Below are positions 43,528 to 55,727 of a stretch of DNA of 64,000 nt, piece by piece. The notes under the pieces are model-generated. The model saw nothing but the letters and a program-made list of their open reading frames with translations. It had not been told where the DNA came from and ran no database searches. How positions within the stretch are numbered: the stretch's first letter is position 1; every line of letters begins with the position of its first letter. The position numbers were made by a program, and so were the translations under genes. The DNA comes from Cannabis sativa (taxonomy: Eukaryota; Streptophyta; Magnoliopsida; Rosales; Cannabaceae): positions 12,524,001 through 12,588,000 of the forward strand of contig NC_083603.1 in NCBI RefSeq assembly GCF_029168945.1, read 5' to 3'.

Positions 43528-46500
43528 ATGGACGCCAGGCAAAATACGAGGAGTCAGGGCAACTCGATCGGGTCAAATGAAGGTTAGGGAGCTTAGTTTC
43601 CCCCAAATGTTCGGGGCTGAGGTAGAGGTCCCAGGGGCAGGGCACGTGGTCGGGATGATGCTAACCCGCCACAGGCTGCTTAAGCTGCCCATGTTGCTCA
43701 AGAAGCCCAGAATTGGGAAAACAGGTTTGCAGAAATGCAAGCCAGAACCGAGGAACAAGATAACGAAATTCAGCGATTGTGACAGCAGGGTGCTCTTGCA
43801 GTGCCTGTTCCAGAAATTCCAGTGGCACCTGCCCCTGCTGTCCAGGCCGAACCAGTGGTCGCAGTGAATCGGATGGAACCTCTGTATGAAAGGTTCCGTA
43901 AACTGGCACCTCCAGTTTTTCTGGGAGGTCCGGATGTTATGAAAGTCGAGCAGTGGCGAACAGTGATTACAAAGATATTGAATTTCATGGGCGTCACCGG
44001 GAATGATAGAGTGGTCTGTGCCACTTTTCATTTTGAAGAAGATGCGTTAGTGTGGTGGGACATGGTGTCCATGATACATGATGTTACTACGATGACCTGG
44101 GAAAAGTTCTAGGAACTTTTCGATGCCAAGTATTATAATGAGGCCGTTAGAAGTGCCAAGAGAAAAGAGTTCACCCACCTGACCCAAAAAGAAAATATGA
44201 GTGTTACTGAGTACACAACGCAGTTTGACCGGTTGGCGAGGTTGGCCTCGGGAATTGTGCCAATCGATTTTAGTAAAAAGGAGAAGTATCTGGATGGATT
44301 AAATGCAAAGATTCGACATGATTTGATGATTACCACCGACGACAAAACCACCTATGCTGAAATGGTGGAAAAGGCACTGCGAGCTGAGGGCGCAGTTGGA
44401 TGCATGACAGAGTCTGCTAGGACTCCAGTGGTTGGCGTGGCTCCTACCCCTCCTGCATCAGGCTTTAGCAGGGGAGGTAGTGGTTCGGCCATGGATCAAA
44501 AAAGGAAAGCATCCACTGTAACTGGTGGCTTAGGTCAGAACAAGAGGCTCCGGGGGAACCAAGGTCGAGGCAGTCGCCAGGGTAGTTTTGAGACCCGATA
44601 CACTTACCCAGAGTGCCCCAGTTGTAAAAGGCACCATCTGGGGGAGTTTAGAGGACAAGGGTGCTTTCAGTGTGGCATGTCAGGGCATTACAAGAGGGAT
44701 TTCCCTCAAGTGAGAACCGAGGCACCAAAGGCTCCCACGAAACCCACTCTAGCAAGGGTGTTCGCCATTACTCAGGCTGATGCAGAAGCCAGTCCTTCAG
44801 TGGTCAACAACTTTTACTTCTCTGTATAGTTTGACTCTGGGGCTACACATTCTTATGTGGCAGCCAGAATCTTTAGTAAATTGGATAGACCGCACGATAG
44901 TTATGAATCAGGGTTTGGAACCTTATTACCTGGCGGAGAGTTAGTTATCTCCAAAAGGTGGATTAGGTCTATGCCGATCAGAATTGACGGTAGGGAGTTA
45001 AGTGCTGACCTAATAGAAATGAGCTTAGCAAATTTTGATATCATACTGGGAATGGATTTCTTATCCAAATATTCGGCAAGTATTGACTATAAGAGGAAGA
45101 TGGTAATCTTCCAACCAGAAGGAGAAGAACCGTTTGTTTTTTTCGGTTCGGTTCAGGGATCTCAGATCCCGGTGATTTCGGCCTTATCAGCTAAGGAATT
45201 GTTGTGTGGCGGATGTCTATGGTTTCTGGCCGTGGTGTTAGACACCACTCGGCCTGACACTGTTCGGCCAGAAGACATCAAGGTAGTTCAAGAATTTTTA
45301 GATGTTTTTCCTGAAGAACTTCCGGGTTAACCACCTCAGCGGGAAATTGATTTTGTTATTGATTTAGCACCTGGAGTGGAACCGGTTTCCAAGGCTCCTT
45401 ATAGAATGGCTCTAGCTGAACTTAAGGAATTAAAAATTCAGCTCCAGGGGTTGCTTGACATAGGGTTTATTCGGCCTATTGTGTCACCCTAGGGAGCTCC
45501 GGTATTGTTTGTCAAGAAGAAAGATGGGTCTCTGAGAATGTGCATCGACTATCGGGAGTTGAATAAGCTAACAATCAAGAATAAGTATCCTTTACCTAGG
45601 ATCGATGATCTTTTTGATCAACTTCAGGGGAAGACGGTCTTTTCAAAGATTGATCTCCGATCAGGCTATCATCAGCTGAGAATCTGAGAGGAGGACATTC
45701 TGAAGACGGCTTTCCGTCCTAGGTATGGACATTATGAATTTCTAGTTATGTCGTTTGGACTAACCAATGCTCCTGCGACATTCATGGACTTGATGAATAG
45801 AGTATTCAAGGATTTCCTCGATATCTGTGTAATTGTGTTTATCGACGATATTCTTGTGTACTCTTAATCAAAAGAAGAGCATGAGCTACATCTCCGAATG
45901 GTTCTGCAACGGCTTCGAGAACACAAGCTTTATGCCAAATTCAGGAAATGTGAATTCTGGTTATCTCAGGTGTCCTTTCTAGGGCATATTGTTAGCGAGG
46001 ATGGGATCAAGGTGGATCCAGGAATGATAGAATCTGTCAGGGATTGGCCGAGATCGAAAACAGCGATAGAAGTCAGAAGCTTCTTGGGTCTAGCCGGTTA
46101 TTATCGTCGGTTTGTTGAAGGGTTTTCTAAAATCTCAACACCCTTAACCGAGCTCACCAAAAAGAATCAGCATTTTATATGGTCAGACAAATGTGAGGCT
46201 AGTTTTCAGGAGCTGAAACAGAGATTGATTACAGCTCCAGTGCTAGCTTTGCCTTCTGACAAAGAAAAGTTCGTAATTTATTGTGATGCATCCAGACAGG
46301 GTTTGGGATGCGTGCTGATGCAAGCCGATCGGGTTATCACTTATGCTTCCCGTCAGTTAAAAGATTATGAACACTGATATCCGACTCATGACCTAGAATT
46401 GGCAGCAGTGGTGTTTGCTTTGAAAATTTGGCGGTATTACCTTTATGGAGAAAAATGTGAAATTTATACCGACCATAAAAGTCTCAAATATTTCTTCACT

Positions 46501-48219
46501 TAGAAAGATTTGAACATGAGACAAAGGCGATGGTTGGAGTTAGTAAAGGATTACGATTGTGAGATCCTTTATCACCCTGGGAAGGCCAATGTAGTGGCCG
46601 ATGCCCTGAGCAGGAAGGGTCCCGGGCAAGTAGCTAGCATGATTCAGATTTCACCTCAGTTGGCAGAGGACATGGTCAGATCTATCATTGAGTTTGTTGT
46701 AGGCAAGCTTCACAACTTGTCGCTGCAATCTGATCTGTTAGAACGAATTAAAGTCGCTCAGATGACTGATCCAGAGTTAGTAAAATTCAGAGAAGAGGTT
46801 TCAGCTGGGCAAGCCAGAGATTTTTCAGTGTCAGACAGTGGGATGTTATTATTTAAAGCCAGGGTTTGTGTTCCAAATAGTGTGGAACTTAGAAACGAAA
46901 TTCTCGAGGAGGCTCATACCACTCCATATTCCTTACATCTCGGCACCACCAAGATGTATCAGGATCTTAAACCTTACTTCTGGTGGAGCAGAATGAAGAA
47001 GAATTTGGTAGAATTCATATCGAAATGCCTAACCTGTAAGCAAATCAAGGCTGAGCATCAGAGGTCAGTAGGGTTGTTACAGCCTTTAACCCTACCTGAA
47101 TGGAAGTGGGAGGACATCACGATGGACTTTGTGGTTGGGTTACCTAGAACCACAGGATTGTTCGATTCTATCTGGGTTGTGGTAGATCGATTCACGAAGT
47201 CTGCTCATTTTCTGCCAGTTAAAACAACCTATTCAGTGGATCAGTTGGCAGAATCGTATGTTAAAGAAATAGTAAGGCTTCATGGGGTACCAAAGTCTAT
47301 AGTTTCGGATAGAGATTCGAAGTTCACCTACAAGTTTTGGCAGAGTTTACAACGAGCCATGGGTACGAAATTAAAATTTAGTACAACATTCCATCCTTAG
47401 ACAGATGGACAGTCCGAAAGGACGATTCAGATACTGGAAGATATGTTGTGAGCCTGTGTTATGAATTTTGAAGGCTCTTGGAGTAAGTATCTACCGTTAA
47501 TTGAATTTTCGTACAATAACAGTTATCAGAGTACTATAGGGATGGCTCCCTATGAACTGTTGTATGGAAGAAAATGTAGATCTCCCATTCATTGGAATGA
47601 GACAGGGGAGAAGAAATATTTAGGTCCAGAGTCAGTATAGCGGACCAATGAGGCAATTGAGAAGATTAAAGCTAGAATGCTTGCCTCTCAGAGTAGGTAA
47701 AAGAGTTATACGCAACCGAAACGCAGAGATGTTGAGTTCCAAGTAGGGGATCATGTATTTTTACGAGTATCTCCAATGAAGGGGATCAAATGTTTCGGGA
47801 AAAGAGGCAAGTTATGCCCTAGGTTTACAGGTTCTTTCGAGATTCTCGAGAAGGTGGGTCAAGTGGCATATCGGTTAGCTTTGCCTCCAGCTCTTTCAGC
47901 AGTTCATAACGTATTCCATGTCTCTATGTTGAGAAAATACGTTTCAGACCCTACTCATATACTTAGTTATGAGAACCTTGAGCTGCAGCCAGACTTGTCA
48001 TATGAGGAACAGCAAGTACAGATCCTTGATAGGAAGGATAAAGTCCTTCGGAATAAGACCCTAGCTTTGGTCAAGGTACTTTGGAGAAACAGCAAGGTGG
48101 AGGAAGCCACCTGGGAGCTAGAATCTGATATGAGAGCTCAATATCCAGAGTTATTCAGGTTAGATTTCGGGAACGAAATCCTTTTAAGGGGGGATAGTTG
48201 TAAAGACCGCTTAGTTTAA
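43528..48219 (+). pseudogene. GYP2 gag-pol polyprotein, 17 nonsense codons, no frameshift
   Basis: From the ATG at 43528 one single frame runs through gag, protease, RT, RNase H, integrase and the chromodomain-like tail. Landmarks: capsid 43860-44400; knuckle CFQCGMSGHYKRDF near 44670 (last Cys replaced by Phe); protease FDSGATHSYV 44830; [14 protein letters not shown] 45640 and FIDDILVYS 45840; RNase [11 protein letters not shown] 46280; integrase with intact C-x2-C (CLTCKQ, 47030); core MDFVVGLP 47125, DRDSKF 47310, DGQSERT 47405; tail [12 protein letters not shown] 48105. In-frame stops start at 43585, 43594, 43618, 43681, 43780, 44110, 44827, 45328, 45490, 45685, 45865, 46375, 46501, 47398, 47449, 47638 and 47698. 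Most correspond to Gln, Arg or Trp codons in GYP1. Confidence 0.9.
48184..48198 (+). other. GYP2 polypurine tract
   Basis: TTAAGGGGGGATAGT sits immediately before the right LTR, the same kind of tract as in GYP1. Confidence 0.7.
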
Positions 48220-50361
48220 ATTTGGAAATTAGCAGATAATTAGGATTTAATTATGAAAATTATTTATTTATGTTTAATTATTAAATTTTGCTGATTTATT
48301 TGAATTCAGAATGCATATTATATGTTATGTTTAGAATTTCATAATTTTACATGTTCAGTGCCCGGCAACATTGGAATGCGGTGTATGGCTCAGTAGAATC
48401 ACATTCTAGTATTTTAGTATAGCGGGGCGGTATATTTACACATTGGGAATGTCGAGATTAGTCGGGAATTTAGAATTTCCCAAAATACCCTTAGTACCCT
48501 TTTTATGTCATTTTAATGTGAGAGGGCAAAAAGGTCATTTTGCCCATATGTGCTTTGTCTTTTATGGATTTGTTAATAAAGCTATTAATCTGATTTTTCT
48601 AACTTAGTTTGGCTGAAATAAAATAAGGAAAATCATCCATTTACTCATTTTATGAAAAATTAGAAAAGTTAGAAAAAATAACTTCATTTTCACTCTCAAA
48701 TTCTCTCTCTTTCGAAACCCTCGAAACCAGCTGGGATTGCTGTGTTTTTCTCCTTCTTCTTGTTGATTCCAGTGGATTTTAAGGGATCTTGAACTCTTGG
48801 TAAGCCTTTAACTTTGTCTCTTTGAGTTTCTTGAGTTATAAGGAAAGTAAATTTTGCATGCTTGGTGATTTTGATGTTGTAGCTGCTGTTCATGTTTTAT
48901 GTTGATTTCTTAAGCTTTAAAATGTTTAGATATGAAGATTTAAGCAAGTTCGTATGGTTATTAATTGGTTTTATTCAAGTTTGGAGTTTGAACTCAAAAC
49001 CTTGGGTTTTAATGGTGAAATGGTATTTTTGCTACTGTGGTTATTGTTTGTGTTTGAGTTTGTTTTTCTGGATGTTAGAGATGTTGTTTTATGTTGAATT
49101 AAGTTGGGTGTGGTGGCTGGTTGTTGTGTTAGCCAAGCTTTGAGCTTTGAAGCTCAAACTTGGAGCTTCCATGGTGGATTTTGATTCTTTGTGTGCAGGG
49201 TTGTTTTGTTGCTTTGAAAATGTTCTTTAGGTTATATAGAACATGTCTGGAAAGTTTGGAGTGGATTGGGGTTGTTTTGGTCGAGTTATGAAATTTTGAA
49301 AAATTCCTGCACTAAACTGGAATTCTTTTTTAGGGAGGCCTGTAGGAACCGGAATTCCGATTGGCTTCCAAGAATTTTTCCCACAACCGAAATTCTGGTT
49401 GGGGAACCGGTCTACTGGTTGGGGCGAATTTGGGAACCCTAGTTTTTCCCATTTTTGAGTTATTTAAGGTATTGCCATGTTATTTATCGATAGGGAAACT
49501 TTTATTTTCAAGTTTAAGTCTCTAGGAAGTGATTTAGCGTATCGCTTATCAGTGTTGTGATTGATGTGATTTAGGAACCTGTAATTCGCCGAGCGGATTG
49601 TTCCAATTAGGTTGACCGGCATACATGAATTCAGAATCGAGGTAAGATTAGTATAACGGTATGCATATGTATTTACATGTTTAGCGTGCATGTTAGTAAG
49701 CCTGTTAGATTACATTAGATATGTATGTTGGCTTTTGTACTATTTGACAGTATCACATCGGTACGGCTAGAGTATGACTAGCGTACCGAGTATAGGCTGA
49801 TACTGTATCACATCGGTACGGCTAGAGTATGACTAGCGCACCGAGTATAGGCTGTTACTATGTCAAAAGTACCGTCGTACGAACTTTCGAGACTCAGTAC
49901 CGTGTGGGACACGGGGATTAGGGTTATGGTCAGGGGTATGGGCGTCTGATCATAATTCGGGAAATATGTATATTATATGATTTATGCTTTTCTTACTGAG
50001 TCTGTCGACTCTCAGTGCTATGTTTATGTGTAGGTAAGGGCAAGGCCAAAGCTGAGGAATCGTGAGGGCGAGCAGATGAAGATTGTACCTGTCGGGGCGG
50101 TTAGGCCTGGAGCGTACGATCCTCGGGACATCAGGGCTTTTGTTGTTAGTCGCTGGGCGACAAATATTTTGTAAATGACTAGCAAACTTTTGTAAAGTAT
50201 TTTGTAAACGGGATCCCGAAATATTTTGTATGTAATATAAAGTTTTAATTAAATAGCAAAATTTTAATTAATCACGATTTTCATTAACCTCGTTGATTAG
50301 CAACGAGCTGGACAGTACGTTTAAATCACGTTAACACTCCTATGCCAGTTAGGGTGTTACA
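48199..50361 (+). repeat. GYP2 right (3') LTR, complete
   Basis: TGTAAAGACCGC...GGGTGTTACA, 2163 bp. It matches 41426-43252 closely over their shared part. COP2 LTR text resumes at 50362 (CTAATATATATACTC, equal to 58391). The palindrome region at 49316-49420 is degraded compared with the left LTR. The end of the gag-pol frame overlaps the first ~20 bases of this LTR. Confidence 0.9.
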
Positions 50362-50641
50362 CTAATATATATACTCTATGTATGTACTATATATTATTCA
50401 TATATATCTCTTTATTATATATATTTTCTCTTGTTGCTTTTACATTTATGTGTAGATTTTGCTTTGAGTTGTAACTTTGTCTTTATTGTTTCTTTTTCTT
50501 TATTTGTATATTGTGCTTTGGGATTGTAACTTTTATTTAATCTATAGTCCTTGTAATTTTGTTGCATAGAGTTGTAAATTTCTTGGTCTCTTTATTCATC
50601 TTATTGTTATTCTTCTATTGATATCTCATATTTTCCTAACA
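50362..50641 (+). repeat. COP2 left LTR, last part
   Basis: It matches 58391-58672 and ends TTTTCCTAACA. Together with 40710-41425 it forms the left LTR minus ~155 bp. It includes TA-rich text, then TTTG-rich text typical of a polyadenylation region. Confidence 0.85.
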
Positions 50642-50663
50642 ATCAAAAAGCTTATTGTTTTCA

Positions 50664-51011
50664 ATGGAAGGAGAAACAATCAAGATGATGAACCAAGACT
50701 TGGTAAGATTGGACCGTTTTGATGGTACTAATTTTACTAGGTGGCAAGACAAGGTGAAGTTCCTCCTAACCACACTCAAGATTGCCTATATTCATGAGTC
50801 CACCTTGGAGCCCTTACCCGCGCCTACCGACAAGGATACCGATGAGGTCAAGGCACAAAGGAAGAAGAGAGAAGATGACAATCTTCTATGTAGAGGACAC
50901 ATCCTCAACTCACTCTCGGATAGGCTTTATGACCTATACACCGACACTAAAGATGCCAAAGAAATTTGGGATCACCTTGAAAATAAATTCAAGGCCGAGG
51001 AGGAAGGTTAA
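50664..51011 (+). pseudogene. COP2 gag, N-terminal part (UBN2-type)
   Basis: The ATG at 50664 gives MEGETIKMMNQDLVRLDRFD, then GTNFTRWQDKVKFLLTTLK and HILNSLSDRLYDLYTDTKDA, then EIWDHLENKFKAEEEG. This is the gag fold common in plant Ty1/copia elements (F-D-G-x-N-F-x-x-W; L-x-D-x-L-Y-D-L). A frameshift at about 51008 ends it. The rest of gag is in two other frames at 51011-51515. Confidence 0.8.
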
Positions 51012-51515
51012 AGAAATTTTTAATTTCTTAATATTTTGATTTAAAATTTCTTGATGGTAAACCTCTTTTACCTCAAATTCATGAGTTGCAAGTTATTGTT
51101 AATAGATTGAAAGTGCTTAAAATTGAATTTCCTAAGGCATTCCAAGTTGGTGCAATAGTGGCAAAATGGCCACCATCTTGGAAGAATTATAGGAAGAGAA
51201 TCCTTCATAAAAATGAGGATTACTCTTTGGAATAAATCCAAAAACATATTCGAATCGAGGAGGAATCGATATGTAGGGATAAGCTTGTGGAGGGGTCTAA
51301 TGAAGAGACTGCCAAAGCAATTGTAACTTCCAAAGTTCCTATAAGAACAAGGGAAATACCAAAAAGGGTAATACTTTGGGTCCAAAGTCTAAACCAAACC
51401 AATTCAAAGGTGGAAAAGGTCCATGTTTTGTGTGTGGCAAACTTGGACACTATGCTAAGGATTGTAAGCATAGGAAAGACTCTAAGGGACCCAAAGTAAA
51501 TGCTATCAGGAGGAT
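51011..51515 (+). pseudogene. COP2 gag, C-terminal part with CCHC knuckle
   Basis: Frame 2 (51011-51345) reads FLDGKPLLPQIHELQVIVNR and IRIEEESICRDKLVEGSNEE, broken by internal stops. Frame 1 (51346 on) reads GPCFVCGKLGHYAKDC, an intact C-x2-C-x4-H-x4-C nucleic-acid-binding knuckle. A further frame change near 51505 leads into the protease ORF. At least three frame changes therefore lie inside gag. Confidence 0.75.
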
Positions 51516-51536
51516 ATCATTGCTACTCATAGTGAG

Positions 51537-52553
51537 GTGAATTCCGTGCAAGGGAAAGTGAAGGGATGGTGGTATGATACATGTGCCACCGTTCATGTCA
51601 CATATGACAAATCATTGTTCAAAACCTTTGAAGAGTCAAAGGGTAACCATGAGATCCAAATGGGCAATGAGGTCAAATCAAAGGTACTAGGCAAAGGTAC
51701 CATTGATGTGTTTTTCACCTCCGGTAAGAAAGTCACATTGGTGAATGTGCTTTATGTGCCCGACATGAATAGAAACTTGATTAGTGGTGACTTACTTGGA
51801 AAACCCAGCATTAAGGCCGTTTATGAATCCGTTAAGCTCATACTTACCAAGTCTAATGTATTTTTGGGCAAAGGGTACTCTTGTGAGGGAATGGTGAAAT
51901 TGTGCACCAATGATGTAACTTTCAATGTTAGTAATAATAAAGCATCTAGTTCCACTTATATGATTGAGCATGATTCTTTATTTTTGTGGCATCTTAGATT
52001 AGCTCATATCGGTTTTTCAACTATGAAAAGAGTTAAAAAATGTGGTATGATTGATTGTGATATAAGAAATTATGGTAAATGTGAAACTTGTGTAAAAGCA
52101 AAGATGAATAAAAAACCTTTTCCAAGTGTTGAAAGAAATTCAAAATTGTTAGATTTAATTCATAGTGATTTATGTGAATTAAATGGAATTTTAACTAGAG
52201 GTGGTAAAAGGTATTTTATTACTTTTATTGATGATTATAGTAGATATACTTATGTATATTTGTTAAAGCAAAAGGATGAGGCCTTTAGTGCATTAAAGAT
52301 TTTCAAAACGGAGGTTGAAAATCAACTCAACATGAAAATAAAAGTGTTAAGAAGCTATAGAGGAGGTGAATACTTCTCTAATGAATTTACTCATTTTTTT
52401 GAGGAAAATGATATAATTCACGAGAGTTCGGCACAACATACACCACAACAAAATGGTGTAGCCGAAAGGAAGAATAGAACATTTCTTGAAATGGTCAATT
52501 CTATGATAGTGTACTCCAAGTTGAACAACAGCTTATGGGGGAGGCACTTTTAA
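51537..52553 (+). CDS. COP2 pol: protease and integrase segment
   Basis: This 338-residue open stretch starts in the gag-protease linker. The protease site reads WWYDTCATVHV, where D-[ST]-G-A is usual, so Gly is replaced by Cys. The integrase zinc finger is complete (HLRLAHIGFSTMKRV ... CETCVKAKM). Core motifs: first Asp in LIHSDLCE, then ITFIDDYSRYTYVYL; the second motif reads LRSYRGGEY in place of S-D-R-G-G-E-Y, so the second catalytic Asp is Tyr; Glu in NGVAERKNR is present. The frame is lost at 52540, inside the GRHF sequence. Integration activity would be abolished by the Asp change alone. Confidence 0.85.
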   Translation: MNSVQGKVKGWWYDTCATVHVTYDKSLFKTFEESKGNHEIQMGNEVKSKVLGKGTIDVFFTSGKKVTLVNVLYVPDMNRNLISGDLLGKPSIKAVYESVKLILTKSNVFLGKGYSCEGMVKLCTNDVTFNVSNNKASSSTYMIEHDSLFLWHLRLAHIGFSTMKRVKKCGMIDCDIRNYGKCETCVKAKMNKKPFPSVERNSKLLDLIHSDLCELNGILTRGGKRYFITFIDDYSRYTYVYLLKQKDEAFSALKIFKTEVENQLNMKIKVLRSYRGGEYFSNEFTHFFEENDIIHESSAQHTPQQNGVAERKNRTFLEMVNSMIVYSKLNNSLWGRHF

Positions 52554-52783
52554 CCGCATGTCATATTCTTAATAGAATACCTATGAAGAAAAATGACATG
52601 TCTCCATATGAGTTATGGAGAGGAAGAAAACCAAATATTGGTTACTTCAAAGTGTGGGGGTGTCTTGCTTATTGTAAGAAGACCGAACCAAATAGAACCA
52701 AGTTGGGTTCAAGGGCCATAAAATGTGCATTTGTTGGTTATGCCAACAATAGTAAGGCATATAGGCTATTGGATGTGGAATAA
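52535..52783 (+). pseudogene. COP2 pol: integrase C-terminal segment
   Basis: After a frame change it reads EALLTACHILNRIPMKKNDM, SPYELWRGRKPNIGYFKVWG, CLAYCKK and CAFVGYANNSKAYRLLD. This is the GKGY/C-terminal region of copia integrases (T-x-x-Y-x-L-N-R; P-Y-E-L-W; F-V-G-Y). One stop (TAA, near 52781) separates it from the next segment in the same frame. Confidence 0.8.
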
Positions 52784-52828
52784 AATGTTGTAATTGAATC
52801 TAGAGAAGTAGATTTTTTTGAGAATAAG

Positions 52829-53761
52829 TTGTATGTGGACAACTCTCAAAGTTCCACACCTCTGGGTGAGAATATTTTATATGAAAATAATTCTCAAGCT
52901 TCTACTTCTAAAAGAGGATCTCAAGAGGAGAATACTGCTAAAGTTGTAGAACAACCCATTGAACCTAGGAGAGGTCAAAGGGTGAGAAAAGAGAAAAGTC
53001 TAAATAAGGATGAAATAGATTCTCAATTAATTTCTTTCTGCGTGGTAGAAGGAACTAGAGAAGAAGTAATAAGGAAAATTCCTTTAACACTTCTTATTGA
53101 GGATGATCCTAAGACTTTTCTAGAAGCCATGCAATCTAGAGATAGTGCATTTTGGAGAGAAGCAATTGATGATGAGATGGACTCAATTCTCTCAAATGAC
53201 ACCTATGAAGTTGTGGATCTTCCGCAAGGATGCAAAGCAATTGGGTGTAAGTGGATATTTAGAAAGAAATATCACACTGATGGCTCTATACAAACCTTTA
53301 AAGCTAGGTTAGTAGCTAAAGGTTTTAGGCAAAAGGAGGGTATTGATTATTTTGATACTTATGCTCCTGTTGCTAGAACAACTACCATAAGGGTGTTGTT
53401 TGCATTGGCTTCATTACACAACTTGTATGTTCATCAAATGGATATAAAAATGACATTCTTAAATGATGACCTTGATAAGGAGGTCTATATGGAACAACCC
53501 GAGGGGTTTGTCCTACCAAACAATGAACATAAGGTGTGTAAGTTGAAGAAATCCTTATATGGATTAAATCAAGCTCCGAAACAATGGCATGTCAAGTTTG
53601 ACAATGCTATTCTTTCAAACGGCTTTAGGCATAACAATGGGGACAAGTGTTTGTATTCAAAAACTTGTAAAAATTATGTGATAAGTGTTTGCCTATATGT
53701 GGATGACATGTTAATCCTTAGTGATAACATGAGAGATTTCTTTCTTCAACCTTTAAAATGA
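52829..53761 (+). CDS. COP2 pol: reverse transcriptase segment
   Basis: It opens in the hydrophilic linker ([13 protein letters not shown]). Then [60 protein letters not shown], and [18 protein letters not shown] with [20 protein letters not shown] (first catalytic Asp), [13 protein letters not shown] and catalytic [10 protein letters not shown], all the Ty1/copia RT blocks in order. The usual T-A-F-L-N-G-D reads M-T-F-L-N-D-D. The frame is lost at about 53755, just before the MKDLGE block. Confidence 0.85.
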   Translation: MYVDNSQSSTPLGENILYENNSQASTSKRGSQEENTAKVVEQPIEPRRGQRVRKEKSLNKDEIDSQLISFCVVEGTREEVIRKIPLTLLIEDDPKTFLEAMQSRDSAFWREAIDDEMDSILSNDTYEVVDLPQGCKAIGCKWIFRKKYHTDGSIQTFKARLVAKGFRQKEGIDYFDTYAPVARTTTIRVLFALASLHNLYVHQMDIKMTFLNDDLDKEVYMEQPEGFVLPNNEHKVCKLKKSLYGLNQAPKQWHVKFDNAILSNGFRHNNGDKCLYSKTCKNYVISVCLYVDDMLILSDNMRDFFLQPLK

Positions 53762-54639
53762 AAGACCTTGGAGAAGTGGATACTATTTTGGGTATCAAAG
53801 TTACAAGGCATAGTGGGGGTTTTGCTTTAGGGCAAGCACACTATATTGAGAAAGTGTTGAATAAGTTTAGCCATATAAAGGCTAAAGAGGCCAACACACC
53901 ATTCGATCATAGTAAACCACTAGTTAAAAATAGTGGTAGAGCGGTGGCTCAGTTGGAGTATACAAGTGCTATAGGGAGCTTTATGTACGCTGCCCAATGT
54001 ACAAGGCCCGATATATCATTTGCGGTGAGTAAACTTAGTAGGTTTACTAGTCATCCAAGTGTGGATCATTGGAAGGTAATAGGAAGAGTTTTGGGTTATC
54101 TAAAGAAAACCAAAAACCTATGCCTTCACTACTCCAAATTTCCTTCAATTTTGGAAGGATATACTGATGCAAGTTGGATAGCCAACCTTGGGGATAATTT
54201 TTCCACAACAGGTTGGGTATTTACCCTAAGTGGAGGGGTGGTTTCTTGGGGGTCTAAGAAACAAACTTGCATTTCTCATTCCACAATGGAAGCAGAGTTT
54301 ATAGCTCTAGCTGCCACTGCGAAAGAGGCTGAATGGTTAAGAGATCTCTTGATTGAGATTCCAATTATCAAAGAGGATGTATCTACAATATCGATACATT
54401 GTGATAGCCAAGCAACATTGGCTAGAGCATATAGTGGAGTATACAATGGGAAGTCTAGACATATTAGTCTAAGACATGGATATGTAAGTGAGTTGATTCA
54501 AAGAGGAGTCATCTCAATATCCTATGTGAGATCAAGTGAAAACTTGGCGGATCCGTTTACGAAGCCACTAACTAGAGATTTAGTGGAAAAGACTTCTAAA
54601 GGGATGGGACTAAAACTCCCTAAATCGGTTCACAATTGA
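53758..54639 (+). CDS. COP2 pol: RT thumb and RNase H segment
   Basis: It reads [15 protein letters not shown] and [20 protein letters not shown], the end of copia RT. Then RNase [21 protein letters not shown] (Asp), [20 protein letters not shown] (Glu in MEAEF), [12 protein letters not shown] (Asp) and [15 protein letters not shown], the normal end, followed by a stop at 54639. The RNase H acidic residues look intact. A one-base frame change separates it from 52829-53761, with a four-base overlap of the frames. Confidence 0.85.
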   Translation: MKDLGEVDTILGIKVTRHSGGFALGQAHYIEKVLNKFSHIKAKEANTPFDHSKPLVKNSGRAVAQLEYTSAIGSFMYAAQCTRPDISFAVSKLSRFTSHPSVDHWKVIGRVLGYLKKTKNLCLHYSKFPSILEGYTDASWIANLGDNFSTTGWVFTLSGGVVSWGSKKQTCISHSTMEAEFIALAATAKEAEWLRDLLIEIPIIKEDVSTISIHCDSQATLARAYSGVYNGKSRHISLRHGYVSELIQRGVISISYVRSSENLADPFTKPLTRDLVEKTSKGMGLKLPKSVHN

Positions 54640-55248
54640 GGGTAACCTATCTTAATACTAGTAACTTTACTAGTGTTAGGTTCAATAGGTAAGAACAAAT
54701 CAATGTGTGAACAAATGTGATAAGTACTATATGTCCCATCTTACAAATTTGTTAAGTACTTAGTGAGTTACCAATTTGAGGGTTAGACTTTTAAAGTCTT
54801 TAATAGAATTCAGTTTGGAAAACAAGTATTTTGGTAACAAATACTGTAAGAATTCTACCTATATTGACCTAAGGGTGGTGCCGCCCTAAATGAGAAGTAG
54901 GGAGTCTATTTTCTCAAAAGGTCAATGAATGGAATGTGCACAAGGCCATTAATGGTGCAAAGCAAGACATGAGGTCTTGGGTGAACCTTGCAAAAGTGTG
55001 TGTGTCATCACCGTTTTATTATAAAGAAAAGTTGGTTCAATGCTTTGTCAACCAAATTTTCATTAAAATTTGTTATGATTACACTATAGTAAAGTTCAAG
55101 TTGAAAGACACTTTACTCTATGCACTTGAGCAAAGTCTCTATGGATGGTGTTGATTTATTCAATCAAAGTGGGGGATATATGAGATATTTTGATTGATTA
55201 AATAAAGTGTTACAATGAGATGTCACAAATTTTAATCTAGTGGGGGAA
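54640..55248 (+). other. COP2 3' untranslated region and polypurine tract
   Basis: No convincing gene. Two PPT-like runs occur: 'caaagtgggggatat' near 55166 and 'tctagtgggggaa' at 55236-55248, immediately before the right LTR. The second is the functional candidate by position. Confidence 0.6.
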
Positions 55249-55727
55249 TGTTATATATTTGTTATTTAACAAATATATAATGAAGATTAAAATGTGGCAT
55301 ATTATATATTAATATGAGATTAATATATATTATGTGTTGGAGGTTATATTATATCATTATAGTATAATAATACACATAAATTGTAACAAATGAGGGCTTA
55401 CAAATCTGAAATAGATTGTAACCTAAGGATCAAAAATTGATAAATATGTAATTATGTGAGTTGTTACATATGGGAGTTATGGAATTAATGAGATAAGCTT
55501 CTAGCTGTTAGAAATTGTTACAATACTCAATTATATCATTTAAATGGGTATTGGGACGTTGGAAAATGATTTAACTCGGAGAGGAGTTACATTTTGAGTT
55601 CTCAGGAAATAGTTGTTTAATAGTTGTTTGTATGTTATTTTATGGTTGTGTTTCGAACATCTGGAACCAGATTTTTGAAAACGTTCATAAACGTATACAA
55701 ATTAATTGAGCATGTTTCCAGCTCTCT
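55249..55727 (+). repeat. COP2 right LTR, first part
   Basis: TGTTATATATTTG... matches 40710-41190 with few differences (for example gaggttatatt against gaggttagatt). It is interrupted at TCTCT by a solo gypsy LTR. Confidence 0.9.

Larger units (their letters stand above)
41426..50361 (+). mobile_element. GYP2: Tekay/Del-like gypsy element nested in the COP2 left LTR
   Basis: Plus-sense element with left LTR 41426-43252 (first ~320 bp missing), PBS at about 43255, a single gag-pol frame 43528-48219, PPT, and a complete right LTR 48199-50361. Its proteins are close relatives of GYP1, but the LTR sequences are largely different. All coding damage seen is nonsense or missense; no frameshift was found. 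A deletion at the left junction removed the LTR start together with some COP2 sequence, so no target duplication can be read. Confidence 0.9.
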
